Of a stretch of DNA of 64,000 nucleotides, positions 45,764 to 57,500 are shown piece by piece. Source of the stretch: Platanthera guangdongensis (lineage: Eukaryota; Streptophyta; Magnoliopsida; Asparagales; Orchidaceae); NCBI GenBank assembly GCA_039583875.1, contig CM077150.1, positions 216,501-280,500 on the forward strand, read 5' to 3'. Position numbers and translations under genes: made by a program. Under the pieces are notes generated by a model. That model was not told the origin of the DNA. It did no database searches and saw only the letters and a program-made list of their open reading frames with translations. Every line of letters starts with the position of its first letter. Position 1 is the first letter of the stretch.

Positions 45764-47594
45764 TGAAAGAATTAGTGCCTAACCACCTAGAGGGGGGGTG
45801 AATAGATGTACTTTTTCTTTTACTTGTAAGGCAGAAAATCTGTTCTGTAACTTAAGCAGAAATTGTAAATTCTACTACTACACAACATAGCAATCAAAGA
45901 AATAATTCAACACAGAGTGCACAGAGATTTTTATAGTGGTTCCCCAAGGTCTGCGTACATCCACTTTCCCCCTTCACCTATCTAGCAGTGTACTAGATTC
46001 GGCCTAACTTCTGCACTTCTCCTCAGATCCTCAGATCTTACAGTAGCTCAGAACCCAAACTAGGTTCCAACAACTCAGAGTGTCCCCACTCCTACAACTC
46101 AGGCAAATAGCCCTACCTCAGCCTTCACCAAGGCCTACACTCAGAGAACACGGTCTCCTACAACTCAGGCACAAAGCCCGACCTCAGTCTTCAACAAGAC
46201 CTACACTCAGAGATCTAAATCTCTTACACTCAGCCTTTATAAAATAGGCTTACAGCTCAGATCTATATTAGATCTTACAGAAATGTTATTAGACAAAGTT
46301 TATGACCTCTACCCTGAAAGAGAGAGATGGGATAGATGGCTTCTTGATGAGTTCTTGAAAGAACTTGGCAGAGATCAACCTCCCTTAGCTTTCTTCAAAG
46401 CTTCTTGAATCTGAACTCAGTAGGGTTGAATCTCTTGTGAAGTTGATCTTCAATCAGCTTCTAACTTGAGATCCAGATCTCAGTCTGAATCTTCCTTGAC
46501 AGCCTGGTTCAGCAACTGCTCTTCTTAGAAACAACTCTCTCTCTCTCCAACTACTTAGATCTTCTGTCGAAGGTCTTCTTCTTTTTGTGTTGATTTGAAT
46601 CTGTATTCTTCAGTTATTGATCTTCTTAAAATCATCTCTTTATATAGTCTTCCTCCATAGTAACCGGCTGATCCGGTTTCTAACGAACTTCTGACAGCTC
46701 TGACAGTTGCAGTAGACCGGTTGAAATGGCAGCTGTCAAGTCATCCAGTCACTTTTTGAAAATACTGTCTCTGTCTGAAAGTGTTGAGACTGATCTTCAT
46801 TATGTGTCGACACAAATAGACTAAGTGTCGACACAAGTGAACTAAGTGTCGACACATGCCTTGGTGGTGTCGACACAACTCCTTTGTTGTTGTTAATACT
46901 TCTCGACACAGCCTTCTGTTGAATGTGTTGACACTGATTCTGTGTGTCGACACAAATTCTTCTTCTTTAATTCTTAGTTGAATTCTGCTGTGTGTCGACA
47001 CATCTCCTTTGTATCGACACAAATACTTCTTCTTTAATTCTTAGTTGAATTCTGCTGTGTGTCGACACATCTCATTTGTGTCGACACAAATACTTCTTCT
47101 TTACTTTAACTGTGTTGAATCTTGCTGTGTGTCGACACAAGTCCTGTGTTTCGATACAGTTGATGTCGACAATGCCTTTAGTGTGTTGACTCAGCCTCCT
47201 AGTGTCGACACATTTGATGTCGACTAAGCTTCTCTGGGTGTCGACACTGCCTCTAAGCGTCGACATGATTTATGTCGACTATTCTCCACAGTGTGTCGAC
47301 ACTGCCTGTATGTGTCGACACATTTCTTTTGGTGTCGACTCTGCCTTTCCTGGTATCGACACAATTTACTCCAAGTGTCGACACAGCTTTTCTCCAGTGT
47401 CGACACAAGTCTTCATAAGTGTCGACACTGCTTCTCTAGGTGTCGACACATGGACTTAGAAATTTTTCTGCATTTCCTGCAATTACTTAACCTGCACATA
47501 TAAACTCAAAACACATCAAATACACCTTGATGCATATCATTGAGTAGGGTGAGGCTGCTTCAAATCTGGTACACATTTTCCAATGTACCCAACA
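45764..47594 (-). repeat. 5' LTR of SIRE-like element
   Basis: The 1,831-bp LTR is homologous to 20900-22723. It is followed by the AGGAG duplication at 47595-47599. In the first 220 bp about ten differences from the left LTR are visible, many of them transitions. Confidence 0.95.
46779..47455. repeat. array of GTGTCGACAC palindromes in the 5' LTR
   Basis: The array has the same architecture as 21919-22590, with about 26 sites. Individual sites differ between the LTRs (for example GTCGACAT versus GTCGACAC near 46866 and 22003), mostly by transitions in the CpG core. Confidence 0.9.
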
Positions 47595-47599
47595 AGGAG

Positions 47600-47866
47600 A
47601 ACGTGCAAGCCACCACCAAGATGGTCATCGAAGTGCTGCGGGAGTCGGCGCTTTTGAACGAAGGAGGCGAGACCTTTACGACGCGAGGAATCTGGCCCTG
47701 GTTGTTCGAGCCCATCCCCAAACCTGCGGGAGAGGACGACTCTCCGATCAACGATGTGGCGGAGCTTGTCCTGAACGTGGAAATCGGCGGCAGCTCAATC
47801 GGCGAGTCCTCCGGCTACACCCACAGCGGAATGTCCAGTGGAACCTCCGGCGGGCCGGCTCAATAA
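47600..47866 (+). pseudogene. antisense gene B of Tat-B, 3' part after the SIRE insertion
   Basis: Removing the SIRE element and one copy of its AGGAG duplication joins codon ...CAG GAG at 20899 directly to AAC GTG at 47600 in the same frame. It then runs 88 codons to TAA at 47864-47866. The C-terminus has a WPWLFEP motif, an acidic stretch, and a Ser/Gly-rich tail. The ORF that extends left to 47540 includes LTR sequence and is not native. Confidence 0.8.
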
Positions 47867-48489
47867 CCTCCATATATCTTGCTTTGTTTATTCTAACCTT
47901 GCTTTGATTTTTGTACATTCATTTTTGTGAACTTAGCTATTGTAACTTTTGTAAGAGCGAGATTACCCCACTGATACTTACTCCTTTTATATTTTGTTGA
48001 AAGACCTACTTTGTCGCTGGAATGCTTATTACCTTTGCACGAACCCTAGGCTCTTAGGATCTTAGGTGATGACTGCCACCCGTTCAAAGAGTTGGCCAAG
48101 TAAAACCTGTCGGAAGGGGCCTGCTGAGAGCCTTGCCAAAAGGGTCGTGCCAGGAACCCCCGCTGACAGGTATTTGTCGGGATCCCCGCCGAGATGGCTG
48201 TGGCGAGAGCCCTGTCAAGAGCCTAGCCGAGAGCCTCGCCGGGAGGGTTATGTCGAGAGCCAGACCAGGAAGGTTATGCCGAGAGCCCTGCCAAGAGGGA
48301 TATGAGTCATCCCATCCCTGCTTAGGACCGGAGTTAGCCGTTTGTAAACCTGTTAATAAGAGCTTCGTGACTCTGTCATGATTTCAACAACTCTGTCTGC
48401 TTGGTGTGATCCTGGTTATCGGGTCCACCTGAGACCACTTAAACAAAAAAAATCCCTTTTTTTCCTTCTTCCCCCAAAGAGATCACACG
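47867..48489. other. 3' flank of antisense gene B, then low-complexity GAGAGCC-rich DNA
   Basis: 47867-48060 is T-rich and resembles a plant 3' untranslated region. 48110-48310 contains degenerate CGAGAGCC words. The boundary between Tat-B and the Tat-C 5' LTR must lie between here and about 49600, but I could not place it. No minus-strand Tat-B pol is found. Confidence 0.45.
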
Positions 48490-48493
48490 GCCA

Positions 48494-49622
48494 TGTCAGC
48501 TAGTGAGCGCCTGACAGCGGCTTTACTCAGGGACTGACATAGTTTCTCAATTCTTTCTTCAAACTCCCTTCCTTTCCCCTCAGGTGTGCCTACTCCCCTG
48601 CCCAGATAATGAGAGCCTGGACAACGAGTCTACCCGGGGCCAAACGTGCCTTCCAGCCCTGCCAGCTAGGAGAGCCTGCGCAGCGGAATCACCACTCGAG
48701 GCATTCACTTACCCCAAGGCGAGTCTACGACCCTGCCAGCTAGTGAGAGCCTGACAGCGGGTCTACCCGGGGCTGAGTGCGCCTTCCAGACCTGCCAGCT
48801 AATGAAAGTCTGAGCAGCGGGATCCTCTCGAGGTCTTGCTTAGTTTCTTAATTCTTTCTTCAAACTCCCTTCCTTTCCCCCCAGGTGTTCCTACTGCCCT
48901 GCCTAGCTAATGAGAGCCTGGACAGCGAGTCTACCCGAGGCCGAGCGTGTCTTCCAGCCCTGCCAGCTAGGAGGTCCCGCACAGCGGAATCACCACTCGA
49001 GGTATTCCCTTACCCCCCCAGGTGAGCCTACGGCCCTGCCAGCTAGTGAGAGCCTGACAGCGGGTCTACCCGGGGCCGAGTGCTCCTTCCAGACCTACCA
49101 GCTAATGAGAGCCTGAGCAGCGAGATCCTCTCGGGGTCTTGCTTAGTTTCTCAATTCTTTCTTCAAACTCCCTTCCTTTCCCCCAGGTGTGCCTACTGCC
49201 CTGCCCAGCTAATGAGAGCGTGGACAACGAGTCTACCCGGGGCCGGGCGTACCTTCCAGCCCTGCCAGCTAGGAGAGCCTGCGCAACAGAATCACCACGC
49301 GAGGTATTCCCTTACCCCCCATGAGAGCCTACGACCCCGCCAGCTAGTGAGAGCCTGGCAGGAGGTCTACCCGGGGCTGAGTGCGCCTTTCAGACCTGCC
49401 AGCTATTGAGAGCCTGAGCAGCGGGATCCTCTCGGGATCTTGCTTAGTTTCTCAATTCTTTCTTCAAACTCCCTTCCTTTCCCCCCAGGTGTGCCTACTG
49501 CCCTGCCCAGCTAAAGAGAGTCTGGACAACGAGTCTACCCGGGGCCGAGCGTTCCTTCCAGCCCTGCCAACTAGGAGACCCTGCACAACAGAATCACCAC
49601 TCGAGGTAGTCCCTTACCCCCA
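48494..49622 (+). repeat. about 300-bp tandem repeats, nearly four copies
   Basis: The word TTCTTTCTTCAAACTCCCTT recurs at 48551, 48852, 49155 and 49456 (periods 301, 303 and 301). Each unit also has GCCAGCTAGTGAGAGCC-type subrepeats. The array lies upstream of the TATA box at 49824 and may be part of the U3 of the Tat-C 5' LTR. Frames within it are not treated as genes. Confidence 0.9.
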
Positions 49623-50420
49623 GGCGAACGAGCAACCGCCGGCCTGGCCGCGGTCCAGGCCGCCCCTTGGTCGGCCACCGCCGGCACATGGCCGCACCAT
49701 CGCCGTGGACGGCCTGCCCACCGTCCGATCATGGTGGGCTTTCCTCGTCGTCTGATCCGGTGGGTAACCACCTACTAACACTCTACATTGGTGGTGGGGC
49801 CCGCCATGATCCTCTACTGGAGGCTATAAAAGGAGCCCCAGGGCCTCCTCATTCATCATCTTTTGGCTCATGGTCATCTTCTTCCTTAGGTCAGAGCTCT
49901 GTCGGACTCCTCACTTAGGTCATCCTCCAGCCACCTCCATCCACCTCGAGCCATTGCGAGCCACCACAAACTACCAGAGCACCACCAGCCGGAAAACGCC
50001 CAAGTCCCAGAGTGGGCAGAGGAGGAAGAAGACGATCCTTGCAAGTAGGCGCGCGACGGACCCGCAATCCAAGCTACAGAGCACCAGTGCCGCCACTCGA
50101 ATTCTAGTACCCAAAGCACTCCCGCGACGCAGCCTGTTGCGCGCAGGGAGCTGTAGTCCTCTTCTCTCACCTCAAGTTGTAACGGGAGCGGTCTGTTGCC
50201 CCGATTCACCAAACACACTGTAACCGCAAGTAGCTAGTGGATTTTGACCGGCATAGATCCGGTCACGTGGTTTTTTTACCAAATTGAGGGGTTTTTCCAC
50301 GTCATCATATCTTGAGTCGATCTTTCCTTTTCTCTGACTGTGTGCTCACTCGACCGCCTCGCAAGCTAAGGCGGTCCAATTGAATCTGATCCGACCGGGG
50401 CATCGAGTTAGCCCGCAACA
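49623..50420 (+). repeat. 3' portion of the Tat-C 5' LTR
   Basis: The LTR ends CCCGCAACA at 50420, two bases before the primer-binding site. It contains the TATA box at 49824. The LTR start cannot be fixed because the 3' LTR lies beyond the window; it may include the 300-bp array. Confidence 0.7.
49824..49833 (+). promoter_or_regulatory. TATA box of the Tat-C 5' LTR
   Basis: CTATAAAAGG lies about 590 bp before the LTR end at 50420, in plus orientation, in line with transcription into gag. Confidence 0.65.
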
Positions 50421-50422
50421 GT

Positions 50423-50442
50423 TTGGCGCCGTCTGTGGGAAC
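50423..50442 (+). other. primer-binding site of Tat-C
   Basis: TTGGCGCCGTCTGTGGGAAC starts two bases after the LTR end. The TGGCGCC start is the hallmark of Tat/Athila Gypsy elements and differs from the tRNA-Met type of all other elements here. Confidence 0.8.
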
Positions 50443-50505
50443 CAATTCCCAACATCCATCAAAAGAATTAGATCACCAGCTCAGCCGCTTCTGAGTCCTA
50501 TTCCA

Positions 50506-52110
50506 ATGGCAAAGAGAAGTACTCGCACCGCTGAAGGATCTGCCCTTGGCGGACACGTTGAGTCGGCATGCTCCCACTCTTTGGTAGACGTGCCGCTAAT
50601 GGCTGAAGCAGCTTTTGCCCCTGTTACCGCCTTGGAGGGGCGTGTTCGCCAAATGGAAGAGCAGCAAACTGAAATGCTCACCTTGCTCCGAAACCTTGGG
50701 GCACCTCCCGCACCAGCGGAACCACCAGCCCCAACAAATCTTCCGTCACAGCTGAATCAGCGTAGAACCCAGGAAGTTACTTCAATACAAGAGGGACCCG
50801 AGGAATACTCTGAAGCCGCCAGTTCCGCTCCCCCGGCCTAGAGAGGGGCCGGAGCAGACCACCATCGACGCAACCAGGTCAATGACGCCCACCTTCCACC
50901 ACTTGAATGATTTACTCGAGAAGAGATCCGAGAGGTTATCGCTGAGGAGTATCGTCAGGCAGGAGGAAGAAATGTTCACGTTCGCCGACCGCTTTGCCAA
51001 GGCTCCCCTTTGGCGCTACAAATTCTCGACCATCCAATCCCATAAGCTCCAGAACATCGAAACGTTCGACGGGACCGACGACCCACTAGAGCATGTTAAT
51101 CACTTCACCACCATTATGAGGATCTGCAATGCCCCAGACCAGTTGCTCTGCCAAGTGTTTCCGGCCACTCTAAAAGGCCAGGCCCGAACGTGGTTCCATT
51201 CATTAAGGGCAGGGACCATCGCCAACTTTACGGAGCTAACAAGACAGTTTGTCGATTAGTTTATCGCTAATCATAGGATCGTTCACAACCCCTCCCACCT
51301 CTCTGGGATCCGCCAGAACGAAGGAGAAACCCTGAAGGACTTTTTCCGTCGTTTTACTGCAGAGGCCCGCTAAATTCCAGGTGTTGACCCCGAATTTTTG
51401 CGAGCGGTATTCCTGGGAGGCCTCCGCCCTAACGGCTTCTACTCAGCACTGATGAGAGAGACTGTCCCTAGTTATCCTGACCTCGTGCATCGGGTGGGGG
51501 CTCAGATTACCGCGAACGAAGCTATTGAAGGCCATCGCCAGCAGTTCGAGGGGGCCTAGAAGCATAGGAGGGAGAAGGAGTCGGCCCCCCCCAGCACCAA
51601 GAAGGAAGATTCCAAGAAGGGCGCCGGAACGGGCAACGCCGGTGGGACCACCAGAGGGATCAACCACCCAGGGATTATACTCCCCGCAACACCACGCGCA
51701 CAAATGTGCTCTATGCCATCTAGAACGAGCCAGCGCTACATCGGCCCAAGTAGCCAGCCCATAATCCCAGAAATGATCAGTCCAAGTATTGTGAGTTCCA
51801 TCGAGCAACGGAGCACACCACCGAGGACTGTGCCCGCCTAAAGGAGGAAATCGAGCGCCTTGTCCGCCAAGGGATCCTCGGAAGGTTTTTGCAGGGACGT
51901 ATGCCAGACCAGCAAAATCCGCCTTGGCCACCCAGGGATCAACATAACATTCTCCCGAGAGGAGCAGGTGGTAGGCAAATGGTGGGAAATATTGAAACCA
52001 TTGTCGGATCGCCCATCCTTTCGGCTTGATTCTTCTCAATAGGCATGCAAGGAGGCTCCCATGAAGACAAGAAATGTAGAAAGGACACCACCATAACCTT
52101 CGAAGATGAA
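50506..52110 (+). pseudogene. Tat-C gag, decayed
   Basis: Gag starts at ATG 50506. The N-terminus is Ala/Pro/Gln-rich. A frame change occurs near 50840-50900, followed by the capsid core (51050-51260: FDGTDDPLEH, GQARTWFHSL) and in-frame stops at 51257, 51371 and 51557. Another frame change precedes the zinc-knuckle segment at about 51781-51895, with CEFHRATEHTTEDC, a Tat-lineage signature. The frame fades near 52040. Gene order and motifs match Retand/Grande-like elements. Confidence 0.82.
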
Positions 52111-52140
52111 GACCTTATCGGGCTATGAACACCTCACTAA

Positions 52141-52776
52141 GATCCTCTTGTGATCTGCGCCGGGGTCGGAGACCCTTATTATAATGTCAAGCGGATTCTC
52201 GTCGACAATGGGAGCTCAGTGGACGTATTATTCTACTCTACCCTTCAGAGCATGAAGCTCTCCAGCCAAAATCTGACACCGGCGGACGGACCAGTGTACG
52301 GATTCGATAACCATCTAGTTCAGGTAATGGGCATGATTGCCCTCCCAGACATCATGGGGGAATTTCCAAGGCAGGTGACACACGAAATCCAGTTCGTCGT
52401 GGTAGATTCAAGTGCCGCCTATAATGCTATTTTCGGGAGGCCCGTTCAGTCCATCTTCAAGGCCATCCCTTCGATTCCACACCTAGCCATGAAGTTCCCC
52501 ACTCCGGGGGGAGTCGGAGTCATGCGTGGCAACCAGGAGGCCGTCAGGAATTGCTATTCTAAGCAGGCATAACCAACCAAGGCCACCACGTTAAACATCG
52601 ACGACTTCGACCTGCGCGATGAGACTATTTTGCAGCGGGGGATGCTGATGGAAGGGCTGGTCGAAGTCCCCCTTTCTACAATAAGCCCGGCTCGCACCGT
52701 CCAGCTCGGGTCGCTCTTACCGCAATGGGAGGAAGAGGAATTGACAGCCTACCTCCAGAAGAACAAGAATATCTTT
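52141..52776 (+). pseudogene. Tat-C protease and start of reverse transcriptase region
   Basis: A Tat-type aspartic protease has VDNGSSVDVL near 52200 and YNAIFGR near 52425. A TAA at 52570-52572 interrupts the linker. The frame then continues to ENKNIF-like sequence at 52776, where a solo LTR is inserted. It resumes at 54100. Confidence 0.82.
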
Positions 52777-54094
52777 TGTACTACCCCGTATTCGCGAAGA
52801 GTGGGCCCCAAATAAGGCAAACACGTTTTTAAGCTTTTTGGAGATTTTGCACTCTCAGTGACCAATTTTGGCTCTAGCTTTGAAATATACTAGTAGGGGG
52901 AGGAAAAATTGGCATCCTCCCCCGGGCCCTTTAGAGGGGCGGGTGAGGCAAGATGGCCGACACCCCCCCTGGCTTGCTAGGTGCGAGATAGGATGGCGGG
53001 ACTGGCTGGAGATCAGGATCTCGCCCCTGACGCCCTGGCCTTGGGCAGGGGTAAGTCCGGGCGGCCAGCCCTCTCGCCCCAGGCGGCGAGCCCGCGGGGC
53101 GAGACGGGGCAGCCAGCCCTCTCGCCCCAGGCGGCGAACCCGCGGGGCGAGACCGGGCGGCCAGCCCTCTCGCCCTAGGAGGCGAGCCTGCGGGGCGAGA
53201 CGGGGCAGCCGGCCCTCTCGCCCCAAGCGGCGAGCCCGTGGGGCGAGACCGGGCGGCCAGCCCTCTCGCCCCAGGCGGCGCGCCCACGGGGCGAGACCGG
53301 GGGGCCAGCCCTCTCGCACCAGGCGGCGAGCCCGCGGAGCGAGACCGGGCGGCCAGCCCTCTCGCCCCAGGCGGCGAGCCCGCGGGGCGAGACGGGGCCG
53401 CCGGACCTCTCGCCCCAGGCGGCGAGCCCGCGGGGCGAGATGGGGCCGCCGGACCTCTCGCCCCAGGCGGCGAGCCCACAGGGCGAGACCGGGCGGCCAG
53501 CCCTCTCGCCCCAGGCGGCGAGCACGCGGGGCAAGACCGGGCGGCCAGCCCTTTCGCCCCAGGCGGCGAGCCCGCGGGGCGAGACCGGGCGGCCAGCCTT
53601 CTCGCCCTAGGAGGCTAGTTCGTGGAGGGTTCGCCCTCCGCCCCTATACCTCTGTGGATCATGCTTTTACCGTCTTGCCCTGGGGGGGGGGGATTTCCTC
53701 TTTACCCCCCGGCGTGGCTGTTTTCTATTGGCCCGAGGTATATTGGGCGTAAGGGTATTTTAGTCATTTTGGTCCATGGGTTTTGGAAAACTATAAATAG
53801 ACCCCCTTGGGTGCCTTTGAGGGGAGACTTTTTCCTTGCTTCCTCCTCCCTTAGCTTCTTCTTGGTAGAGTAGAGAGAGCTCCTCCAAGACACCCTAGCT
53901 CGAGCATTGGCTAGGGAGGGGAAGTGCTCAGGTAGCCTTCCGGGTATGAGGTGGGACCTCCGCGCTGGAGCCGAGGGTATGTTCCTAGCTTCTTGATCCC
54001 TTGGTCCGTGACGTTCTCTTGAGTGTAGTAGGTGTGAGGTCACCCCTCTTTTGGGACCCCGAACTTCAGAGAGACCAAGTTTTTGGTTTCAACA
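52777..54094 (+). mobile_element. solo LTR of the Tat-B family inserted in Tat-C pol
   Basis: The 1,318-bp segment begins TGTACTACCCC and ends TTTCAACA, flanked by TCTTT at 52772-52776 and 54095-54099. Both ends match the Tat-B LTR at 15776-17113. A TATA box CTATAAATAG lies at 53791. No internal region is present, so it formed by LTR-LTR recombination. Confidence 0.9.
53053..53620 (+). repeat. 48-bp tandem repeat array in the solo LTR
   Basis: About 12 GC-rich units of 48 bp each (GGCGGCGAGCCCGCGGGGCG core, for example at 53101 and 53149) lie upstream of the TATA box. Since 48 is a multiple of three, frames stay open on both strands with a 16-residue period. The long ORFs here are artefacts of the repeat. 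Confidence 0.92.
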
Positions 54095-54099
54095 TCTTT

Positions 54100-54143
54100 G
54101 TCTGAGCTCTGGAAGATATGTCAGGCACAGACCCTCACATTAT
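54100..54143 (+). pseudogene. 44-bp stretch of Tat-C pol between two insertions
   Basis: This encodes the conserved segment before the reverse transcriptase, reading through EDMSGTDPHI, with a TGA in place of the expected Trp codon at 54102-54104. It continues at 59282 after the next insertion. Confidence 0.8.
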
Positions 54144-54529
54144 TGTGCAAACGGAAAAAAGAAGTCAGGAAAATGGACTAACAGAAATTTTTGCATTCCA
54201 AAAAAGTATCAATTATATGGTATAACCTCCCTTTTATAGAATGGAGGAGATGAGAGAGATTACAAATAAATAATGTGGGACTAAAAAATATTATGTACAA
54301 GCAGTTTAACATAAATGCAAGTTGCCAAGCCGTGCGGTTTGGTGAATGGGCAAACCACCAGGAAACTACAAGAGAAAGATACCAAGCCGCCACACTAGAT
54401 CGCCAGGTCGCCCGGTCTCCAAGTCGCCAGGGACAGAATAACAAACCGCCAGAGAGAACCCGGTAGACCGCCCTGACTACAACCCGCCAGAGTCAGACCG
54501 CCAGACCGCCCGGTCTCTAATCTGCAACA
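54144..54529 (-). repeat. 3' LTR of Copia 3
   Basis: Homologous to 58889-59276. The polypurine tract (minus-strand AGCTTGAGGGGGAG) lies at 54530-54543. Confidence 0.93.
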
Positions 54530-54536
54530 CTCCCCC

Positions 54537-57500
54537 TCAAGCTGGAGCATATATATCGATCATGTCCAACTTGTCGTAAATGTGATGAAAAGAGCCGGAT
54601 ACTGGCTTGGTGAAAATATTAGCCAACTCTTTATCGGAGGTGACGAACGGAGTACAAATTTGTTCCTTCAGAATCTCCTCTCGAATGAAATGGCAGTCAA
54701 CTTCTATGTGCTTGGTTCTCTCATGAAAGACCGGATTTTTAGAGATGTATATGACAGCTTTGTTGTCACAAAATATAGGTAGAGCATGGTCGTAGACCTC
54801 TCCTACGTCAAGCATAAGAACTCGTAACCACTTCAGCTCACGCGTGGTCGATGTCATACTTCTGTATTCTGCTTCTGCACTGGACCTGGAGACAACCGAC
54901 TGTTTCTTGCTTTTCCAGTTCACAAGGTTCCCCCCCCCCCACACACAAAGGTGCAAAAACCTAAAGTAGACTTGCGGTCTCTTTTGTCATCGGCATAGCT
55001 TGAATCAGAGTACGCCTCAACCCTTGAATGACCATTCTTCAGAAAGAGAAGTCCTTTCCCGGGAGCTGATTTAATATACTCCAATATCTTCAGGGTCGAC
55101 TACAAATGACACTCCCTAGGAGCTTGCATGAATTGGCTAACCTTGCCAACAACATAGGCAATATCAGGTCTGGTCACTGTGAGATATATGAGTTTACCAA
55201 CCAGACGTCTGTACCTCGTAACATTAGAAAGAAGAGAGTCATCTGTCCATGTTTTATCTTCTCCAGTCGCCACGGGACATCGGGTAGGTTTAGCCCCAAT
55301 CAACCCTGCCTCTTTTAACAAGTCAAGAGCATACTTCCGTTGGGATAGGACAAGAGAAGCGGGCTTCCGAGAAATTTCTATCCCCAGAAAGTATTTTGGA
55401 GAACGCATATCCTTTGTAACCAAGTGTTGCTGAAGATGCTTCTTGGTCAAGATTATCCCAGCTTGGTCATCTCCAGTGAGAAGAATATCATCCACATATA
55501 CTACAAGTACCACTAGGCTCAAAGAAGTTTTATGAGTAAATAGGGAGTGATCAGCAGAACTCCTCGTAAAACCAACAGCCGTCACAATCCCGCTAAACTT
55601 GTCAAACCAGGCGCGCAGACTTTGTTTTAGGCCATAGATAGCCTTCTTGAGCCGACAAACCTGTGTCTCCCCCTGAGCAACATACCCCGGAGGTTGCTCC
55701 ATGTAGACATCCTCTTGAAGATCCCCATAAAGAAAGGCATTATTCACATCTAGTTGTGAAATGAGCCAATCTCTGTTGATAGCCACAGAGAGAAGGACCC
55801 GAATAGTGCTGAGACGAGCAACTAGAGAGAAGATGTCAAAGTAATCAACGCCATAAGTTTGGGTAAAGTCCTTGGCAACAAGCCGAGCCTTGTAATGATC
55901 CACACTGCCATCGGGAAGGAATTTCACCACAAAAACCCAGCGACAGCCAACAACATCGGTGTCAATAGGAGGAGGAACTAGGGTTCAAGTTCCCTGATCA
56001 GTGAGAGTAGCAATCTCGTCATCCATGACAGCCTTCCAATGCGGAATGACAAGGGCCTCCTAATAGGAACAGGGGTGGAAGTGGAAGAGATAGCCAGTGC
56101 AAAGTCCCTACGAGCAGGCGTCAGACGATCATATGAAACAACTGCAACAAGCGGATGTTGGGTACAAGCCCGAAACCCTTTGTGAAGGGCAATGGGGAGG
56201 TCCAGGTCAACAGGCGCCTCAGTATGCAGAGCATCCGTGGTGGAGAGAGCTGGCCCGAGAGGAGAGAGCGATGACAGTGAAGAGGAGGGAGATGACAGAG
56301 GTGGAGATGGAGGAGTAAAGGATGGAGATGGAGGAGGAGGAAAGACCTCAGTAGGAGGGGATGGGCTGGAGGGAAGAGGAGGAGGAAGACTAGATTCCAC
56401 GGGAAGAGGAGAGTAGCCGTTAGAGAAATAGGGAGCATTTTCGAAGATGGTAACGTCCACGGAGACAAACTGTTTGTGAAGGATGGGGTCAAAACAGCAG
56501 TAGCCTTTCTGAGTGATAGAGTAGCCCAAAAAGACACATTTGGTGGAGCGAGGGGAGAGTTTGTCGCGGGTGGCGGAGGGAGCATGCATAAATACCGTGC
56601 ATCCAAAGATACGTAGAGGAAGAGGAAATGGATCCTTTCTTGTATAGAGAATGGAGAAGGGTGTTTTACCGCGAAGAACAGTGGAGAGAATGCGATTGAT
56701 GAGGTAGCAAGAAATGAGAACAACATAGCCCCAGTAGGAGCGGGGGACATGCATTTGCGTATGTATGGTGCAAACAACATCAAGGAGGTGACGGTTTTTG
56801 CATTCCGCCACCCCATTTTGTTGGGAGGTGTAAACACAATTTGTTTGATGAAAAATATCATGTTGCGTACAAAATAAGGAAAAGGCTTAACTAACGTATT
56901 CTTTGGCATTATCAGAGCGTAATACTTTAATAGAAACATCAAACTGATTTTTGATTAAATGATAAAAAGATTGTCATACATCAAATAGTTTAGAGTGTTC
57001 TCGCAAGAAATACACCCAAGTACAACGTGAGAAATCATCAATAAAAGTTACAAAATAAGGCTACCCCGACTAACGGTGAGGGTAGGAGCAGGGCCCCAGA
57101 TGTCGGAGTGAACAAGATCAAATGGATGGGTAGAACCACGACCTTGCTTTGGCGGGAAGGAGAAACGGTGATGCTTTCCAAGCTAACAGGCATCACAGTT
57201 GAGAGGAGAACTATGCGGAGGGAGGTAAGGTAGCAGCTGCTGAAGAAGTCGTGGAGGAGGATGCCCAAGGCGGAGATGCCATTGTAGGAGATCTGTTGAA
57301 GAGGAGTAGAAGACAGAGAGAGCAGAAACGTTGTCGAGAAAGTAGAGGCCGCCGCTCTCAGTCCCAGTAGCAATCGTCCGTTGGGAGGTCAGATCCTGAA
57401 AAGTGCAAGAAGTGGGAGTGAATGTGACGGAGCATTGAAGCTGCTTGCATAAAGATGTAACTGACAACAAATTGCAGGGAAACTTGGGCACATAGAGAGT

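Larger units (their letters stand above)
20900..47594 (-). mobile_element. SIRE/Maximus-like Copia element 2 with a third ORF, interrupted by a Gypsy element
   Basis: The element spans 26,695 bp and is about 12.4 kb without the nested Tekay element. LTRs of 1,824 bp (left, 3') and 1,831 bp (right, 5') share TGAAAGAA...AACA ends as seen on the plus strand. AGGAG duplications flank it (20895-20899 and 47595-47599). Order on the minus strand: 5' LTR, tRNA-Met-type primer-binding site, gag, protease, integrase, reverse transcriptase, RNase H, then an extra ORF after pol in the position of the env-like ORF of SIRE elements, polypurine tract, 3' LTR. Several in-frame stops make it non-autonomous. 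The LTRs differ at a few percent of positions by eye. Confidence 0.95.

Noticed and set aside
47540..47866. Independent 108-codon gene starting at 47540
   Set aside because: The first 54 bases are SIRE LTR; the rest is the severed end of antisense gene B.
52868..53752. 294-codon Arg/Pro-rich ORF
   Set aside because: It is an artefact of a 48-bp repeat, open in several frames on both strands.
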